Below are positions 23,592-32,689 of a stretch of DNA of 64,000 bases, in pieces (position 1 is the first letter of the stretch; each line of letters opens with the position of its first letter). The notes under the pieces were generated by a model. The model was not told where the DNA came from. It saw nothing but the letters and a program-made list of their open reading frames with translations, and made no database searches. Source of the DNA: Chloroflexota bacterium (GTDB lineage Bacteria; Chloroflexota; Anaerolineae; Caldilineales; Caldilineaceae); assembly GCA_016861025.1 (NCBI GenBank), contig BOKO01000013.1, forward strand, positions 1 to 64,000, written 5' to 3'. The position numbers and the translations under genes are program-made.

Positions 23592-26576
23592 TCAATCCTC
23601 CCTGCCGTGCCGATGGCCGGCATTGGTCACCAACTCGCGCGCCAGCGCTTCGATCACGTTTGCGTCGTCCTCCTCGCCAAGGAGTTTTCGGCGCGTCTCT
23701 ATGTCCGGCTTGGCCGAGCCGGCCGGGTAATTGGCTGCAAGAATGCTCCAGGCCCGTCGCTCGCCAACCATGTTGTAGAGCTTGTTGCGCAAGGCCACGT
23801 CCTCAGAGGTTGTCGACGCCGCCCAGAGCTCCATCGAGCCCATTGTGTTGGTCAGGATCTGCACCACATCTCCCGCCTTGGTCTTGTACCGCACAAGGAA
23901 GTTGGCCCCCCCTTTGCCGGGGCCATGAACATCCGCCTTCAGCCGCTCGACAGCGGTGTTGGACAAACCAAACGTACGTTGCGCCTCTTCCACGAGCTTG
24001 GCCGTGTCGGCCTTGAGGATGTACACCGCCGAAGCAGCGTCGACCATGTCCTTGTCGAAATCGCCCAGGAATTGGGAAATGAGCGTGATTTGGATATTCC
24101 ACTTCCGGCCCTCGCGCATGTCGAGCAGCACGAGCTCACGCAGGGCCTCCATCCCGCCGGTCCGATGGAACTCGTCGTAACGTATCGCCTTCATCTCCTC
24201 CCGGATCGTTTCAATTCGGGGGCGATGGTACGAATGGTAGAGATCGGGCGAAGCGTCCAGCATCTCGGGCATCAGATAGTAGTTCTTCGCCGCCAGCTGC
24301 CGGGCCAGCATGTACATGATGGCGGCCTGCTTTTTGGCGGCGTCGCCACCCCCGCGTGCCACCTCGTCAAGATCGAGAGAGACGACGCGAGCCAATCCAA
24401 GGTCGAACCGCGTTGTCGTGGCCAGCACGGGATACTCCCGCATCGCCGATGAGATCACCCTGCTCATGGCGTCGATCAGGGTCTCGCCGGTGTTTATCCG
24501 GACTGCGCTATCCTCCGTGCGTGCGAACGTGTCGCGGACGACATCGCTGCGCACAATGCTCATAAGATCAGACAGCCTCGGCACCGCCTGCCTGTGCGCC
24601 AGAGTCGCCTCATGCAGGCGGCCGGCGACAAAAAGTGCGTCCTCGATCTCGAACCAGGACGTGGCCTCGTCCCGTTCGAAGCTGATCTCCTCGATAGCCT
24701 TGTCAACCTCGACCTCGACGGTCGGCTCATAGCGGCGCGGCGAAAATTCATCGGAAAACTGCTTGTAGATCTCGTCGACCAGCAAGCCAGCCAGATCCGC
24801 CGATGATTCGTAGGGTTTAGTGGCGCCGACCGGAGTTGCCAGCATGGTGAGAAGATTGACCAGGAAGGCCCGCTCCATCGTAGTCGGACGCCTGCAGCCC
24901 AGCTGCGTGTCGAAGGGGTTCACCGCGAATTCGTGGCTCATGCGAAGCTTGTAGTACGCGGCTTCATGCTTTCTGTCTGGCGGCAAGGCGGCTTTCAGCA
25001 TGTCGATCACCCCGCGCGAGCTTGGGGCGACATCGACAATCGTGATGAGCGGCAGCCGTTGCAGGCCCGGCATGAGGCAGGTCGCGCGATTGAGGGCGTT
25101 GAGCAGAACGGACTTGCCAGACCCCATCGACGCGGAGATGAGATCCACCCATGCGTCCTGGCGAGATGAGCCGGGCTGGAACGGGAATGGCTTCCCGTCG
25201 GCCGAGCGGAAAAGCATCGCGCCATCCTCCCATGGGGATGCGGGTCGTTGAATCGGCAACATCTTCACCACGTCGCTTAACGGCGCCGGCATGGCCGGCG
25301 CCAGATTCCGGCTCGAAAAACCCGGCAGGACGGAGGCGAACATGCCGAACGGGTCCCCCCCGTCGTCGGTTACGTCGGTCACCCCCCATCCCTGCACCGC
25401 CTTGGCCAGGGTCGAGAGGTTTTTTTCGACCGCTCGCTTATCGCGCCCCCAGGTGGAGAGCCCGATTCGCAACGCGACGATGCATTCGCCGTTCTTCTGC
25501 ATGCTGTCGAGCGCCATGAAGGACTTCTTGATCTGCTTGTTCACGTCCGACATGAACCCGGTGACGGCCACCATGGTGCTCTTGAACCGCACGGCGTCGA
25601 TTCCCCCGGGAGCGATCTCAAATGAAATCCGCCAGGGAATGCTGTGGTGCAGACGCCGGAAAAGCTGCATGAAATGCGTGTTCTCTTCCTGGGGGCCGAC
25701 TTCCATGAGGATGGTCCCGTAGTAGATCGACCCGATCTTTACCAACCCATCTTCATCAACCGCTTTGCGAGGCACGCATTGCAGGGACAGCTTCGGAAGA
25801 TAAATGTCAGAGCAGTCGTTCTGGCGCGGCTTGAGCCTCGCCGGGATCTTGTCGCCAGGCAACACCGGGCGCCAGCTCTCGGAGGTGAATTCAGGGTCGA
25901 CCGCCGTTCTGATGCGCCTGACGGCGGTGTGGGCGTCGAGCAGGACGGCGTGCAATCCCGTGCTGCGCAAATCGTCGCGCAGGGCCTCCACCATGGAATG
26001 GTGTCGGTTGATGAGGCTTCGAATGATCGCCATGGGGGACTGCGCCTCGTCCATTCGCGGCACCTTCGCCTCTTTCGCCGCCGCGGCCGTTTCCTTGAAT
26101 TCCGCCTTGTATTCCTCCTTGGAAATGGCGTTCGAGTGCGTCGACACGACAATCAGGGCAGACTCGTCCGCGCAATATTCCGTGAGTTTGGCCACATAGT
26201 CATCGATGAGGTCCTGCCAGAGATCGAGCCCGATCCGCTTGGCGGATTCGCGCGAGGGGCGAATGATCTCCTCGAGCCTGGAAGCGGTCCGTTGCCCGTC
26301 GCGCTCGAAGACCACCTGAAAGGAATGCCCTGGTCGCTGCAGGTAGGCGGTCAGCGTGGCGCGGAGCCGGTTCGTGATGTATTCGAACTCCTCCTTCCCG
26401 ACCACATTGCGGCTGCCTGCAAGGTCGAGAATGGAAATCATGGCGCCCGAGCGGCTCACCAGCGTTGTTTCGTCCAACCCCGTTTCGAGTTGGCAGTAGG
26501 AGGCGAAATCGCTCTGTACCCCGAATGAGGATATCCACGAACCGACGCTCTCTACCGCATCGAGGATCATTTTCAT
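23592..26576 (-). CDS. traU: Type IVB secretion ATPase, IcmB/DotO (TraU) family
   Basis: A 994-residue cytoplasmic ATPase of the VirB4-like group that energises type IVB systems (DotO/IcmB in Legionella, TraU in R64). The N-terminal 450 residues form the non-catalytic domain. The motor domain follows, with Walker A SASMGSGKSVLLNA (G485-S489) and motifs typical of the family: TIVDVAPSSRGV, GLARVVSLDLDEVA and the Gln-rich QITLISQFLGDFDK (sensor). The gene overlaps the upstream small gene (ATGA at 26576-26573), so they are coupled. The ATG at 26576 gives the usual family length. Confidence 0.9.
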   Translation of the reverse strand: MKMILDAVESVGSWISSFGVQSDFASYCQLETGLDETTLVSRSGAMISILDLAGSRNVVGKEEFEYITNRLRATLTAYLQRPGHSFQVVFERDGQRTASRLEEIIRPSRESAKRIGLDLWQDLIDDYVAKLTEYCADESALIVVSTHSNAISKEEYKAEFKETAAAAKEAKVPRMDEAQSPMAIIRSLINRHHSMVEALRDDLRSTGLHAVLLDAHTAVRRIRTAVDPEFTSESWRPVLPGDKIPARLKPRQNDCSDIYLPKLSLQCVPRKAVDEDGLVKIGSIYYGTILMEVGPQEENTHFMQLFRRLHHSIPWRISFEIAPGGIDAVRFKSTMVAVTGFMSDVNKQIKKSFMALDSMQKNGECIVALRIGLSTWGRDKRAVEKNLSTLAKAVQGWGVTDVTDDGGDPFGMFASVLPGFSSRNLAPAMPAPLSDVVKMLPIQRPASPWEDGAMLFRSADGKPFPFQPGSSRQDAWVDLISASMGSGKSVLLNALNRATCLMPGLQRLPLITIVDVAPSSRGVIDMLKAALPPDRKHEAAYYKLRMSHEFAVNPFDTQLGCRRPTTMERAFLVNLLTMLATPVGATKPYESSADLAGLLVDEIYKQFSDEFSPRRYEPTVEVEVDKAIEEISFERDEATSWFEIEDALFVAGRLHEATLAHRQAVPRLSDLMSIVRSDVVRDTFARTEDSAVRINTGETLIDAMSRVISSAMREYPVLATTTRFDLGLARVVSLDLDEVARGGGDAAKKQAAIMYMLARQLAAKNYYLMPEMLDASPDLYHSYHRPRIETIREEMKAIRYDEFHRTGGMEALRELVLLDMREGRKWNIQITLISQFLGDFDKDMVDAASAVYILKADTAKLVEEAQRTFGLSNTAVERLKADVHGPGKGGANFLVRYKTKAGDVVQILTNTMGSMELWAASTTSEDVALRNKLYNMVGERRAWSILAANYPAGSAKPDIETRRKLLGEEDDANVIEALARELVTNAGHRHGRED

Positions 26577-26830
26577 TTTGACTGATTCCCTTGTTTTCTC
26601 AGCAACGTCTCTTCCTTGAGCCGAACGGCAATGCCCTTTTGAAGCAGCACTTCGGCGATGGTTTTGTCCTTCTGCGCCGCGCGCATGAAAATCATCGCCA
26701 GCGTAAGCGTGCGCTCGGCCGGCGCCTGCTCGGCAATCGCATCGGCCTCCAGGAGCATGCCCGAGCGGAGCAGCACCACATTGAGGAGCCACTGCTCTTC
26801 CGTGAGGGACAGGAGGTTAGCCGGGAGCAT
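26573..26830 (-). CDS. Small protein encoded between icmJ and icmB, 85 aa
   Basis: A helical soluble protein (MLPANLLSLTEEQWLLNVVL) whose start overlaps the end of the upstream gene and whose stop overlaps the start of the dotO/icmB gene. Such tight packing suggests a part in assembly of the secretion ATPase complex. No homologue recognised from Legionella or R64. Confidence 0.55.
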   Translation of the reverse strand: MLPANLLSLTEEQWLLNVVLLRSGMLLEADAIAEQAPAERTLTLAMIFMRAAQKDKTIAEVLLQKGIAVRLKEETLLRKQGNQSK

Positions 26831-28094
26831 CGCCGTCTCCGTACAGAGCCATCATCTGGTCGATCGATGGCGACATGAGCCCTTCAGCCAGGCAGAACTC
26901 CGCGAGCTTGGTAAGATCGGAACGGCGCGCGCGGCACATGACCGAGCCCATCTGGTAGCCTGAAACGTAGAATCCGGCTTCCACCACCCTCTTTGCGAGC
27001 AGAAAGCTCTGGGCCCGGTCCGCCGCTCTTAGCCAAACAGCGCGCGCGGTGACCTCGTAATTGTTGCCGGGAATGCGCGACGAGCGCGTGTAGTAGTCGG
27101 ATGACAGACACTGCAGATGATTCTCCGCTACAAGCCCCGCCGAATACGACAAGGCTATGTAAGGATCTTCCGTCAGGATTGAAGGCAGGTGATAGGCCTC
27201 CGACAAGCCGCGGTAGGCCGCCGAGAGCCAAAGAGAATGGATCTTGACATGAGCGAATCGGGCGAGCCACAGCAGCTCAATGTGCGATACCCACTTCCGG
27301 ATAGGCATGCGTTTCCCGAAATTGGACCCGAACGCCACCAGGTTTGCTTCGTCGGGGTCGGTGTCGGCAACATCGACCATGACTTCCGCCAACACGGGAC
27401 GCTCCGAGTTGAGCGCGAACTCCAGCCTGTCTTTGTCAGACTCCGGCAGGAGGTGCCCGGGGATTTCTTCCCACGCATCGTCCGGGATCGGAGTTGAAAG
27501 AATTTTCTGTGCGTACTGCGCGCGATTGCATCTCAGAGTGACATAAACCGTATCGCTCACCCATGGGCAACGCACGGATGAGTCTTTTTGGTAGGCCGCC
27601 AGAAGTTGCGGAATGAGAATGCGGATGGGGGGGACATCAGGAGGCATCGAGGCCTTGATTTCGTCCGCCAGCGAGTCGGTTGAAAACGGGTCAGTCCTCC
27701 ACCGGTAGGCATCGTCGGCGATTCGCGCCGCGCGCGCGCAGACGGACGATAACGGGACTATCGAAGTCGAGGCGTTGGCGCCGTCCAGACTTAGGCCGAT
27801 ATCCGCCGCAATCTGCTTGAGCGGGGTTCGGAAGAAATTCACCCTTCGCAGATTGTGTATCCGGTTGTAGCCCTGAGCGTTGAACTCCATCCAGTCGGTA
27901 TTGGTGACCCAGAGCACGTTGGACGGCAGATCGGCCGCTTGGGTTACGGTAAACGGCGTTCCGCCGTCGACGCAGGCCCAGCCGCCCTCGGAAGGCTCTT
28001 TCTCGTTCGCGAAGATGACAACGCCTACCGGTGGCGCCTTCGGCCGCGCTCGCTCAGGTTTGCGCGCCGGCTCGGTTGCCGCTGTAGCGTGCAT
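26817..28094 (-). CDS. Unknown type IVB-associated protein, 425 aa
   Basis: A soluble protein lying between the icmJ/dotN-like and icmB/dotO-like genes and overlapping both neighbours. It starts after a Pro/Lys/Arg-rich N terminus and contains WACVDGGTPFTVTQAADLPS, then a long helical C-terminal half (residues about 230-420). In R64 and Legionella the corresponding genes lie next to each other, so this is an insertion in the order. It is presumably a cytoplasmic component or chaperone of the ATPase complex; this is inference from position only. Confidence 0.6.
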   Translation of the reverse strand: MHATAATEPARKPERARPKAPPVGVVIFANEKEPSEGGWACVDGGTPFTVTQAADLPSNVLWVTNTDWMEFNAQGYNRIHNLRRVNFFRTPLKQIAADIGLSLDGANASTSIVPLSSVCARAARIADDAYRWRTDPFSTDSLADEIKASMPPDVPPIRILIPQLLAAYQKDSSVRCPWVSDTVYVTLRCNRAQYAQKILSTPIPDDAWEEIPGHLLPESDKDRLEFALNSERPVLAEVMVDVADTDPDEANLVAFGSNFGKRMPIRKWVSHIELLWLARFAHVKIHSLWLSAAYRGLSEAYHLPSILTEDPYIALSYSAGLVAENHLQCLSSDYYTRSSRIPGNNYEVTARAVWLRAADRAQSFLLAKRVVEAGFYVSGYQMGSVMCRARRSDLTKLAEFCLAEGLMSPSIDQMMALYGDGDAPG

Positions 28095-28722
28095 GGATCA
28101 GTCCCCATGAAGAGGGCGGCAGCGCGCGGTATGCTTCATCCGCCCAGGCGGCGGTATAGCCCTTGAAGCGTGCCGGGTTGTAAATAAGCGCGACGTTCGC
28201 GAAAAAGGTCCCACGCTGAGAAAACGTATCCGGATCGACCTGGGCCAGGGCGGTCGCGATTTCGCGCGGCTTCGATGTGCCCCAGGCGGCTTCGAAATCG
28301 TGCCGTTTGGCGGCAAGAAGCATCAGCAAGTCCTGTGCTTCGCGTTTTTGTTCCTCGGTACCCATCTCCATCATCATGAAGATGGTTCGCTGAAGATGGT
28401 TCAGGTCGATTTGCGACAGCCCCGGCACGTAGGCGAGAACCCCGTGCGATTGGGCGCCTACCTGGCCGATATGATTGCACCCGTGACAGAGCGGATCGGC
28501 GGTCACCAGGTTGTCATCGCGGTTGTCCGTGTGATCATCGTTCAAATGATGAACTTCGGTTTTCCCCGACTTGAACCCGCAGTACCGGCATGTGTTGCGG
28601 TCCCTCTCGAGAATTCCGGGACGCTTCTCCCGGAATTCTCGATCCGCGGACTCGACGCCCTGATCGTCCTTGCGCCAGGTGCGGCGCTTGACGGACAGCT
28701 GCAGAGGGAGGAGTCCCGCCAT
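28054..28722 (-). CDS. traT: IcmJ/DotN (TraT) family protein, HNH-like
   Basis: 222 residues with an HNH-like zinc site: C45-R-Y-C48, H58-H59 (EVHHLNDDHTDNRDDNL) and C79-H-G-C82. DotN/IcmJ of Legionella has this HNH-like fold and works as part of the type IV coupling complex rather than as a nuclease; R64 TraT is the homologue. The remainder is helical (LNHLQRTIFMMMEMGTEEQK). Gene order (after the icmD-like and before the icmB-like gene) agrees. Start overlaps nothing; stop overlaps the next gene by 41 bases. Confidence 0.8.
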   Translation of the reverse strand: MAGLLPLQLSVKRRTWRKDDQGVESADREFREKRPGILERDRNTCRYCGFKSGKTEVHHLNDDHTDNRDDNLVTADPLCHGCNHIGQVGAQSHGVLAYVPGLSQIDLNHLQRTIFMMMEMGTEEQKREAQDLLMLLAAKRHDFEAAWGTSKPREIATALAQVDPDTFSQRGTFFANVALIYNPARFKGYTAAWADEAYRALPPSSWGLIHARYSGNRAGAQT

Positions 28723-28728
28723 CAGGGC

Positions 28729-29136
28729 TTACCGGCCGAATCGGCTTACCGCCGTGGAGCCGCCGATGGACTCCGCCATCGTGTCGGCGACATAGGTCAC
28801 CATCATCAACGCGGGGCCTCCCAGGGTGTAGCCGAAGACCGAGCCGGTCGTCGTCTGGTTGTCCCCCTTGGACTTGGCGATCGCCTTATTGATGCCGAAC
28901 CCGGTCAGGCCCAGGCCGCCGGCATAGGCCGCGTACAGGCCGCCTTCGACAACGCCGCCCATCTCGTTTTTCAGGTTGCGGCCCCATTGCCCGATGCCGG
29001 CGGCCTGGGCCGCTTCCGGGAACAGGAACGCCCCAAGGCCGAAGGTGGCGCAGACCGCGAATGTGGCCGCCGGGCCGCGCTCATCGGTCAGCGCGAAGAT
29101 ATGCGCCCGGGCAACCAGATCCAGAATTTTATTCAT
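28729..29136 (-). CDS. traR: Membrane component, IcmD/DotP (TraR)-like
   Basis: 135 residues with a hydrophobic segment near 25-45 (TFAVCATFGLGAFLFPEAAQ) and Gly/Ala-rich hydrophobic stretches at about 66-84 and 102-117. This small Gly-rich membrane layout and its place between the TraQ-like and TraT-like genes match R64 TraR and Legionella IcmD. It is proposed to be an inner-membrane part of the transfer channel. Sequence similarity was judged by eye, so identity rests partly on synteny. Confidence 0.65.
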   Translation of the reverse strand: MNKILDLVARAHIFALTDERGPAATFAVCATFGLGAFLFPEAAQAAGIGQWGRNLKNEMGGVVEGGLYAAYAGGLGLTGFGINKAIAKSKGDNQTTTGSVFGYTLGGPALMMVTYVADTMAESIGGSTAVSRFGR

Positions 29137-29159
29137 AACGCTCCTTCCTTTCTTCTCTA

Positions 29160-29714
29160 CTAGAGACCAGTAATCGTGCTCCGAAACATCTGTGCCGTTT
29201 CAGTGATGTTTATGCAGAGCGCTCCAAAAAAAATATGTGTCATGCCCTGCCAGACATGATCTTCACCGCCGCCAGCAGAGTGATGTCCTTCAGACGCTCG
29301 CTTCCAGAGCATGAATCCCTTGAATGCGGAAAAAACTCCAACCACGGTGATGAACTTCATCACCGCCACGATGGCCGCGCTGAAATTCACCCCGCCGCTG
29401 GGAACATACCCGATGGCGCTCGCCGCGCCGGCGCCGGGCATGCTCGACACGCCATCGTGGCCAGACATGGAACTGAAAATCACACTCATCGTGTTGTCGA
29501 AGTTGAGCAGGAGGGCGCCGACAAGAAGAATCCCGAATCCGGAGCCACTGCGCCCATTCCCGGGGTTTTTCGAGTTCTCGATCATCCCCAGCACGCCGTG
29601 GGCGATATACCAAAGGGCCACGGCGTATGTCAGGAACTTCAGCAGCTCATATATGCCGGGCAGTTCGTTGCCAAAATTCGTGATCGCAGTCAGGAGGTCG
29701 ACGGTTTCCATCAA
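29160..29714 (-). CDS. traQ: Membrane component, TraQ/IcmC-like
   Basis: 184 residues with at least four hydrophobic segments: about 18-42, 58-72, 108-132 and 155-175. The layout ELLKFLTYAVALWYIAHGVL ... GFGILLVGALLLNFDNTMSV ... FSAAIVAVMKFITVVGVFSA fits the IcmC/DotE-DotV and TraQ group of polytopic inner-membrane proteins. Position between the DotF-like and IcmD-like genes supports it. Two possible start codons (MM) at 29714 and 29711. Confidence 0.65.
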   Translation of the reverse strand: MMETVDLLTAITNFGNELPGIYELLKFLTYAVALWYIAHGVLGMIENSKNPGNGRSGSGFGILLVGALLLNFDNTMSVIFSSMSGHDGVSSMPGAGAASAIGYVPSGGVNFSAAIVAVMKFITVVGVFSAFKGFMLWKRASEGHHSAGGGEDHVWQGMTHIFFGALCINITETAQMFRSTITGL

Positions 29715-29721
29715 ATGCGCC

Positions 29722-30537
29722 TTAGAAGCTGATCACACCCTTGTCCGTGGTCACCCTGCCGGAATCCGCGTCGATCTTCAGCACACTCAGGCCGAAGACG
29801 GCGTCCCCCACTCCAACCACCTTCACTTGTCCTTCGGCATCCTCGAGCCAGGCCTGCCCCGGTGTGATGTTTTTCACCTTCACGCCGGCGACAGCGTGGC
29901 TCGTCTGCGATTCGGTTTTCGCCTTCGCCGCCGACTTGGGGGGGGGCGTCCCGCGCACCGTTTCGGCCTTTGCGGCCGCTGCAGGCCTCGAAGCCGGCTT
30001 GACTTTGGCCTTTCCGTCCGCCGCGGCCTTCAAAGCGGCCACCTCGCGTCCGAGCCCGTCCAGGCGCGCCGCAAGCTCCATGATGTCGGCCTTCGTCACA
30101 GAGGGTTCTGCCGCTTTGGGCTGGGGAATGGCGTCCGTAGCCGGCAGTGCGCCTGCCGACATCGTGGAGGGTGAAGACGGGCCGGCGGACGGAACATTGG
30201 GCTGTTGCAACGACCGATCCGTCCCGCCAGGCCGATTCTCCGCTGGAAGCGCCGCAACCGGCCCCGGAGCTCCGTCCGTCGGCAGCGCCGCAACTGTCGG
30301 CGCAGGACTCGATGCCTGCATGGGCGGCATCTGTTTCGGGGAAAGCATGCGGAAAGCCACGAAGCCGACAAAAATCACAGCCACCCCGGCGCCAATCAAC
30401 ACGGCGGGTGAAAAACGCCGCTTTTTCTTCGGCTCGGGATGCGACTCCTCCCCTTCATGGTCTTCCAGAAACCGGAGATCCTCCTGGCTGGCTTCCGGGT
30501 CGGCGAACACGTCTTCGCGGTCATTGTTTTCGCTCAT
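29722..30537 (-). CDS. traP: DotF/IcmG (TraP)-like inner-membrane protein
   Basis: 271 residues: an acidic cytoplasmic N terminus (1-40), a single membrane helix (about 44-64, SPAVLIGAGVAVIFVGFVAF), a long Pro/Ala-rich periplasmic linker with a short coiled coil (KADIMELAARLDGLGREVAA), and a C-terminal compact domain ITPGQAWLEDAEGQVKVVGV ... GRVTTDKGVISF. This matches DotF/IcmG and R64 TraP, which link the inner-membrane and core complexes. Directly follows dotG on the same strand with a 50-base gap. Confidence 0.7.
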   Translation of the reverse strand: MSENNDREDVFADPEASQEDLRFLEDHEGEESHPEPKKKRRFSPAVLIGAGVAVIFVGFVAFRMLSPKQMPPMQASSPAPTVAALPTDGAPGPVAALPAENRPGGTDRSLQQPNVPSAGPSSPSTMSAGALPATDAIPQPKAAEPSVTKADIMELAARLDGLGREVAALKAAADGKAKVKPASRPAAAAKAETVRGTPPPKSAAKAKTESQTSHAVAGVKVKNITPGQAWLEDAEGQVKVVGVGDAVFGLSVLKIDADSGRVTTDKGVISF

Positions 30538-30588
30538 GGGGCGGTCCTCATAAATTATGTGCCGTATCTATTATACGCACTTGGCTGG

Positions 30589-31656
30589 TTACTGTTCAAC
30601 AACGTCTGTTGTGAAAATGATGCCGATCGCGGTGCCTTGCGGAATATTGACGGCGATCTGCGAATTCGACTGATTTTGTTGCGAATACGTAGATGCCGCT
30701 TGCTGTGCCCCGGTCGCCACCGCCTGGGAAACGATCTGCCGGTTGTTCGGCGCGTTGAAGGTCTGCGTGGCGCCTCCAAACGGCGAGAGGGCGACGACCG
30801 AACCGGCGTTCGCCATTCCCGTGGCGTAACCGGTCACCAGCCCGAGCAGTATCGGCAGTCCATAGCGAGCGAAATACTTGTGATCCACATCGCCAGCAAG
30901 CGCGGAACGCATGGTGTCCTGGTCTATGGCGCGCCCGTTTACCTGGATGAATTTCCCGTTGTAATAAAGGGATGAGAACTTGACGTCAACGACTTCGTTT
31001 ACGCGCTTGGCCTCGCCATAGACCATCGACCCGCTCAGCGGCCCGCTCGTGACTGTTGCAATGACCATGGAGGGTTCATCGGTATTGATGGCCGTCTCGA
31101 GCACGGCCGCCACGATCGGGGTTTTACCGAGAAGAGATCGCTTCTGCGCTGATTGCTGTCCCTCCTGCGCCACCGCCTGCGACGGCTGGGCTGCCTGCTT
31201 CTGGGCAGCTTCCACCGTCACCTTCACGGGGGCCCCAGGCGGGGCCCAGGCGCGCATGAGCGCATCGACTTGAGCCTGAAGCCCGCCGTTCATCACCACA
31301 TGTTGCTGCACAACCTGTACCTGCTGCGGAGCGGGCTGCGCGGGCGGTGGTACCTCGGCGGGCTGGATGTTCTTTTTCTTGTCGGTCACGACCGGAAAGA
31401 AAGAAACCTCCTTTTCGACCGCGGCCGCGCCTTCCTGTTTGTTGTGCTGGTCGATCAGCTCATTGTAGCGGGGGGATGCCTCGCTTGGTCTTGCTGAAGT
31501 CTGCCGGGTATTGATGGCAACTTCAGATCCCAGATTGTCCTGATTGCGGGTCTTCAGAAACACCACGACTCCGGCGACGACAAGCGCCGCTGAGGCGACG
31601 ATGATGCCGATGACCTTCAAATTGCGAGAAACGCCCTTGTCAAGTTCTTCAGCCAT
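30589..31656 (-). CDS. traO: DotG/IcmE (TraO) core-complex protein
   Basis: 355 residues. N-terminal membrane helix (about 15-35), a Gln/Pro-rich periplasmic linker, and a C-terminal VirB10-like beta-barrel domain (LAGDVDHKYFARYGLPILLG, then PNNRQIVSQAVATGAQQAAS and IPQGTAIGIIFTTDVV). DotG/TraO spans both membranes and forms the central channel of the type IVB core. It lacks the long repeats of Legionella DotG and is close to R64 TraO in size. Its stop lies one base before the dotH gene's coordinates, so the two are tightly linked. Confidence 0.88.
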   Translation of the reverse strand: MAEELDKGVSRNLKVIGIIVASAALVVAGVVVFLKTRNQDNLGSEVAINTRQTSARPSEASPRYNELIDQHNKQEGAAAVEKEVSFFPVVTDKKKNIQPAEVPPPAQPAPQQVQVVQQHVVMNGGLQAQVDALMRAWAPPGAPVKVTVEAAQKQAAQPSQAVAQEGQQSAQKRSLLGKTPIVAAVLETAINTDEPSMVIATVTSGPLSGSMVYGEAKRVNEVVDVKFSSLYYNGKFIQVNGRAIDQDTMRSALAGDVDHKYFARYGLPILLGLVTGYATGMANAGSVVALSPFGGATQTFNAPNNRQIVSQAVATGAQQAASTYSQQNQSNSQIAVNIPQGTAIGIIFTTDVVEQ

Positions 31657-31657
31657 C

Positions 31658-32680
31658 TTACAACCCCTCGATCTGGATTTGACGCATCACTCCGCCCTCG
31701 GTCGCAAGCACGACCGGTGTGGGGGAGAGCTCGTAGACCGCCATGCCGTCTCCGGAAGCCAGTCTCGACCGGTACCCAACGACGTTCATGCTCGTGCGCA
31801 AGACGAGTTTTTCTCCAACTCGCCAGGCTTTTGTATTCGGCGCTCCGGAGATCTTGAGCGGCACCGCCTGCTGCGGCGCTACTCCGTCGAGCAGATCGAT
31901 CATCACCTTGTCGAACACTGGCGCGGCCTCCCCCATGACCACGGGAGAGGAGGCATTTGGCCCGCGCCGCGGTATGCGCAGATCAACACGGTAATCCATC
32001 TCCTTCTGACCGGAGGAAAGCGCAACCACGATGGGGGTAGCCAGGTCCTTCAGATAAACCGCAATGTTGCCGGAGCCGAAAGACGTTTGGGCCGCCACGG
32101 TGATAGACGATCCTTCCGGCACGGGCACATCAACTACGAAATCCGAGCCCGTGAAATTCACCACCCGGATTACCGGCCACGGCGCGCCGGAGGCATCCAC
32201 GAACCCGACCGTGGCGCCGTGGTAAGGAGTGGCCCGCACGATGGGTGGGGTTGCTCCCGGAGAAAGATCCACGGTCATGGTCGTCACGGTCGGTTTGGGC
32301 AATCCGCCCGGCCGCTCGGCGGTAGCCTTTTTCGCGTCTTCCAGACGCTTGCGCAACTGACGAATATCGTCCGGACCGAGAGGCATCAGCGCCTGCGTCG
32401 CCGTGTCGAGGTTTCCGGCCGCCGGAAGAACCGGAAGAGCGGGGGCCACCATGGGGGCGGTGCCGCCGGACGGCAATTGCTGTACCGCGTTCGGCGCGGT
32501 CTGGACCGACCCTATCCCGGGGGTTATGACCGCCGGCTGTTGAGGCTGCGCGGGCGTGGCAACCCCCTGCTGGATCTGCTGCATCTGGGGCGCCATGGGC
32601 TGGATGCCGCCCACTGTGGTTTGGGCGCAGACTGCAGACGGCAACGCCGCGGATGCAAGGATGATGAGGTGTTTTCTCAT
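31658..32680 (-). CDS. traN: DotH/IcmK (TraN) outer-membrane core protein
   Basis: 340 residues with a signal peptide (MRKHLIILASAALPSAVCAQ), a long Gln/Pro/Ala-rich linker, then two beta-rich domains: VTTMTVDLSPGATPPIVRAT ... WPVIRVVNFTGSDFVVDVP, and RIPRRGPNASSP ... VGEKLVLRTSMNVVGY. This is the DotH/IcmK/TraN family, which with DotC, DotD and DotG forms the outer-membrane part of the channel. It precedes dotG and follows dotI with one extra gene between. Confidence 0.88.
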   Translation of the reverse strand: MRKHLIILASAALPSAVCAQTTVGGIQPMAPQMQQIQQGVATPAQPQQPAVITPGIGSVQTAPNAVQQLPSGGTAPMVAPALPVLPAAGNLDTATQALMPLGPDDIRQLRKRLEDAKKATAERPGGLPKPTVTTMTVDLSPGATPPIVRATPYHGATVGFVDASGAPWPVIRVVNFTGSDFVVDVPVPEGSSITVAAQTSFGSGNIAVYLKDLATPIVVALSSGQKEMDYRVDLRIPRRGPNASSPVVMGEAAPVFDKVMIDLLDGVAPQQAVPLKISGAPNTKAWRVGEKLVLRTSMNVVGYRSRLASGDGMAVYELSPTPVVLATEGGVMRQIQIEGL

Positions 32681-32689
32681 GGTGATTCC

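Noticed and set aside
23592..26792. The full 1,066-residue version of the IcmB/DotO-like ATPase
   Set aside because: The first 72 residues overlap the upstream small gene, are Arg/Gly-rich and have no ribosome-binding site; the ATG at 26576 gives the normal family start.
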